The notes under the pieces are model-generated. The model was not told where the DNA came from, did not search any database, and saw nothing but the letters and a program-made list of their open reading frames with translations. Source: Ptychodera flava (lineage: Eukaryota > Hemichordata > Enteropneusta > Ptychoderidae). From it: a stretch of DNA of 64,000 bases. The DNA is taken from positions 25,172,080 through 25,236,079 of the forward strand of contig NC_091929.1 of the NCBI RefSeq assembly GCF_041260155.1. The letters are read 5' to 3'. The position numbers and the translations under genes were made by a program. This document shows positions 59,938 through 64,000 of the stretch, one piece after another. How positions within the stretch are numbered: position 1 is the first letter of the stretch; every line of letters begins with the position of its first letter.

Positions 59938-60658
59938 CCATGATGAGAGATGGCACAAGCGAAAATCGCCTGTGGGACAGAATGCCGATTATAATAGATT
60001 AAAATTTCGAAATAAGTGTGAAAAAAACTTTATAAGGTTAAATCAAAATACATAGTACCGTTGATGCAAAAAACAGAGAGGTCATAGGCTTTATTGGCAC
60101 GTTACCGCGTTCAGCAATACTAGAGAGTGCAGTTGGTTTTATTCTCTTGGTGCATAGTGTGTTTTGACATGCGGTATAAGTCTGACTTTACATGGAGAAC
60201 CACAAGAACCGTTTTCGTAATGAACGCATTGGGTTTATTGCAGTGTGTACAGTGAGAGGATACAAACTGAAAACAAACAACTTTAGAAAACTGTAATTAA
60301 GGATTACAACGAACGCGAAAAGACAAAATCTTTAAGTTGTGTAACATGCGATGTAGATGTACATGGTGATAATGTACCAAAAATTTATATAAAGTGTATT
60401 TTTTCCAACAATCTTTGTGAATTTCGTCACCTAACATTTAGCAGCCGTAGCAAATTGTTACGAGTCTTTGTGATAACACTTATTTGGAGTTAATATATTT
60501 TCCATAGCATATAGGGTATCATGGTTACAAAACTACGAACGGCCATTGTCACACAGATGCCTTTTTATTCGTTGCATTTTCCCGAGTGTATGAACTTGAC
60601 ATTACTCAAATGAATTAGTGACCGAAATACAAAGGGTTAGACCAGAGTATACATTAGA
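59938..60658 (+). repeat. Repeat block A
   Basis: This block matches 62183-63001 in the same orientation at high similarity, for example in TACATAGTACCGTTGATG, TTGGTGCATAGTGTG and GAATTAGTGA. It has no coding capacity. Block B carries an extra near-duplicate of its first 100 bp and of the short AACACTAGA(A/G)AGTGCAGT unit. Confidence 0.85.
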
Positions 60659-61862
60659 TTTAACTATAAATCTTGTCAACGAGCGAATAGCTGTGTAAAT
60701 CTAGTAACATGTCATCATATCCTAGCATGTATTGACATAGAGGCACTTTGGTCCAGAATGCTGGTGAGCTGGAGGAACATTTGAAACAAATAAATTGCAT
60801 TGTGATTTCTACGTGTACAGACTGTGATGCCCCTATAGTGCTGCAAGTGGCCCACTGGGTTAGTTTAATCTCTATCACCAATGACAACGTTTTGCCATAC
60901 GGTTGTCAGTCAACGCAAATGTTGTAACAATGGTTTTTTATCCAGATGTACAAATAGTTATCAATAGTTTTGACATTGGCGTTAAGAGGGAGCTAATCAT
61001 TGAATTATTGGACCGGTCTTGATCGACGGTAGAGAAGTGCGTTTCACTCGGATGGAATTGCATGTGTATGTTATTTAGCCGCATAGGCCAAAATTACCTT
61101 AGCTATCACTTCAGTGATTATGGGGACAAGTTATGGAAATGCTATGCATAGTCAAACATTTCAACAGGTGGCCGGTCGCTTGAATACGTATGTTGATACA
61201 ATCAATAACATTTTAAGGCTGAGTTACATCAGGCACTATGTGCTGAGCAATTCGAAGATCAACGCAATCGAGTCGCCTGCCACGTACCTCGTTTTATGAT
61301 ATCGTCGCGTTGTCCCAGGAGGTCATTCGAGGTCGCATTGAAAACGGACATGGTAGTTTTTTCAGGTGACGAATTACCTGTCACTTTAACGAGTTGCTAC
61401 CTCGTATAAATAATCCGCCCCGACGACTTAGGAGACATTAATCATCTAACCATGCTAAGAATACAGATTATGTTGTAAACTGCAAAAAATCAATAAGTCA
61501 TAGATTATCCTTAAAAAAATCCCAAAAGAAAATCGATCCGCCTGTTAACTATACGTCTTTGGAAATTAGTTTTTAATTTACCACTTAAATATAACATTAA
61601 CCGATTCGGATGCTTCCTGAATATGAGCCTTCAAAATTCTCTGTTCTCATTATATAGAGGGATGTTTCAAGGCGTCGAATCATCGATCCGATCGAGAAAA
61701 CCCAGAGAGCTTATCAGCCCGACGAATACTCAAGGCTTGCGATGTCATCGATTTTATATCGTGATATAAATACATCGAATAAAATTTGAATAAAAATATA
61801 CTTTTGTGCTGATTGTGTACACAGTGTTAGTCAATTATTCGAAATTATTTCATTGCTAATCA

Positions 61863-61867
<5 letters not shown>

Positions 61868-61933
<66 letters not shown>

Positions 61934-61987
61934 GATCGATCGATAGATCGATCGATAGATCGATCGATAGATCGATCGATAGATCGA
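61868..61987. repeat. CT microsatellite followed by ATAGATCGATCG repeats
   Basis: About 32 CT units (61868-61932) are followed by four to five copies of the 12-bp unit ATAGATCGATCG (61933-61987). Confidence 0.95.
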
Positions 61988-62182
61988 TGATTTTCATCCT
62001 CAATGTCCTTTCCTAATTTGTCCGAACACTGTATCCTACAACTTTTTGTGATATGTTCCGGCTAACGCAAACAGACAGTTATGCCAGGAAATACCCTCTC
62101 AGTAATTTTAATAAAGGCAGATTCACGAAAGGGAGAGTTTTGAGTGACGTTTATGTGTACGATTTTTAAGCTGTATGAAAAT

Positions 62183-63001
62183 GCATGATGGGAGACGGTA
62201 TCGGCCAAAATTGCCTATGGGACAGAATGCCGATTACAACAGATTACAAGTTCGAAACAAGTGTGAACAAACTTTATCAGGTTAAATCTACCTATATACT
62301 ATACCATGGATGTAAATAAAGACCCAAGGGTGAACACACTTTATAAGGTTAAATCAAAATACATAGTACCGTTGATGTAAACAAAGACCGAGAGGTCATA
62401 GGTTTTACTGGCAACACTAGAGAGTGCAGTTCAGCAACACTAGAAAGTGCAGTCGGTTTTATTCTCTTGGTGCATAGTGTGTTTTGACATGCGGTTTAAG
62501 CCTGACTTTACATGGAGAACCACAAGAACCTTTTTTGTAATGAACGCATGGGGTTTATTGCAGTGTGTACAGTGAGAGAGTACAAACTGAAAACAAACAA
62601 CTTTAGAAAACTGTAATTAAGGATTGCAACGAACGCGAAAAGACAAACTCTTTAAGTGGCTAAACATGCGATGTAGATGTAAATGGTGATAATGTAAAGT
62701 TCATATAAAGTGTTATTTTTCAACAATCTTTGTGACTTTCGTCACCTAACATTTAGCAGCCGTAGCAAATTGTTACGAGTCTTTGTGATATCACTTATTT
62801 GGAGTAATATATTTTCCATAGCATATAGGGTTATCATGGTTACAATACTACGAACGGTCATTGTCACACAGATGCTTTTTATTCGTTGCAACTTTCCCGA
62901 GTGTATGGACTTGACATATAGAACGAGTTATTCAAATGAATTAGTGAGCAAAATAGCAGACTAACCCTCGCAAAGGGTTAGACCAGAGTATACATTAGAT
63001 T
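62183..63001 (+). repeat. Repeat block B
   Basis: This is the partner of block A. It ends at CATTAGAT exactly where the LINE sequence begins, whereas block A continues into different sequence. Confidence 0.85.
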
Positions 63002-64000
63002 AATTACTTTGCCGTACTAAATAATAGGCTGATTTCTTTCCTTGATAATAACAATCTGTTAGTGGATGAACAGAATGGTTTCCGCAAGGACAGATCTTGT
63101 GAAGATCATGTTTTTACTTTGACTTCAATTATCAGAAATAGACTGAATAATAATCTCCCGACTTTTGTAACTTTCATAGACATACAAAAAGCATTCGATT
63201 TTGTGGACAGAAAGTTACTTCTTTACAAACTCTTAATCAACAATGTTGACGGGAAGATGTACAACTCGATTTCTGCAATGTACTCAAATACTTTAGCAAG
63301 AGTGAAAGTGAACGATTCTTATTCTGGCTGGTTTAATACAGAAACCGGAGTCAGACAAGGTGACAACTTATCGCCAACATTATTTGCATTGTTATTAATG
63401 ATATGGCGAAGGGTTTAAAAGATCTTAAAAAAGGAACACAGATAGGTGACGATAATGTGTCAATCCTACTATACGCCGATGACATTGCAATCATTTCAGA
63501 TAATGACGAAAATATGCAACATATGTTAGATTTCATTACTGAGTGGTGTAAAAAGTGGAGACTTTTGATAAACATCAAGAAAACTCATGTTGTGCACTTT
63601 CGGAAAAGATTGGCGGAGAGAAGTGTTTTCAAATTTCATCTTTCCGGAGCACAGCTAGATTATATTGACAACTGTAAATATCTTGGTGTTATCTTTAATG
63701 AGTTTCTTGATTTCAAAGCAATGTCAGAGTCGTTATCAGAATCTGCTAATAGAGCTCTTGGTTACATTTGTTCGAAATTTAAAGTCATAAAAAACATGGG
63801 ATTCCAAACATTTACAAAACTCTTTGATAGTTGTGTGGTTCCGATAATGGATTACTGCTCAAGTGTTTGGGGCTTTAACATTGACAAATATTGTAACAAA
63901 GTACAAATCAGAGCACTGCGATTTTTTCTCGGTGTACATAGATTTGCACCAACTGCAGCTGTGATTGGAGACACTGGTTGGGTTTTTCCGAAAACTAGGC
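63002..64000 (+). mobile_element. 5'-truncated LINE (non-LTR retrotransposon) reverse transcriptase, runs off the window
   Basis: Translated sequence starts inside a reverse transcriptase: LLVDEQNGFRKDRSCEDHVF, then FIDIQKAFDFVDRK (catalytic motif A region), GVRQGDNLSPTLF (motif B), LLYADDIAII (the YADD box), CKYLGVIF and a thumb region to the right edge. There is one frame change near 63390 (one base short before the segment that should read FIND), so the copy is probably dead. The 5' junction abuts repeat block B at 63001/63002, as expected for a truncated LINE insertion. The clade is not assigned; it could be of the I, Jockey or CR1 type. The 3' end lies outside the window. Confidence 0.9.

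Larger units (their letters stand above)
58634..63001. other. No recognised gene; duplicated blocks and microsatellites
   Basis: No exon with known similarity is visible. A diverged tandem repeat with a period of about 150 bp lies at 58766-59070. Repeat block A (59938-60658) recurs as block B (62183-63001). Open frames of 100-121 codons near 58.6-59.8 kb have no recognisable motif. Confidence 0.5.

Noticed and set aside
61868-61987. CRISPR-like array of short repeats
   Set aside because: The units are contiguous microsatellite without spacers, and the genome is eukaryotic.

Overview
The window looks like nuclear DNA of an invertebrate animal, probably marine. It is AT-rich and intron-rich, with canonical GT/AG splice sites, long CATA microsatellites, several foldback DNA elements, a LINE and a large Polinton (Maverick). 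Nothing seen fixes the phylum; a deuterostome or a lophotrochozoan would both fit.

Layout: 1-2264 has no recognised gene (microsatellite, one dispersed repeat). 2265-5952 is a decayed two-Ig-domain transmembrane receptor gene with an 872-bp TIR element in an intron. 6000-12495 has no recognised gene but holds long CATA/CATG microsatellites with a CACTA-like foldback element inserted in them. 12496-26014 is a complete multi-exon receptor tyrosine kinase: signal peptide, about four Ig-like domains, stalk, one membrane span, and a kinase domain whose hinge exon is one base out of frame. 26100-33631 is gene-poor. 33632-50758 is a 17.1-kb Polinton with a 6-bp target-site duplication (CTGAGA) and TIRs of about 205 bp. 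50759-53642 holds a TTAA-flanked foldback element and other repeats. 53643-58633 is a second two-Ig-domain transmembrane receptor gene, a paralogue of the one at 2.3-6 kb. 58634-64000 holds duplicated repeat blocks and a 5'-truncated LINE running off the right edge.

The three Ig-receptor loci are on the same strand, share exon phases, and form a local receptor cluster into which the Polinton inserted. The Polinton carries protein-primed PolB, an integrase with a chromodomain, a packaging ATPase, candidate major and minor capsid proteins, several conserved small proteins, and an unusual predicted fusion of a nucleoside-kinase-like P-loop domain with a DnaQ-like exonuclease. It looks young and nearly complete in layout but has roughly ten reading-frame breaks, so it is treated as a fossil. 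Differences between the TIR arms are mostly single-base indels, and the host genes show similar lone indels. Some frame breaks in this window may therefore be consensus errors rather than biology.
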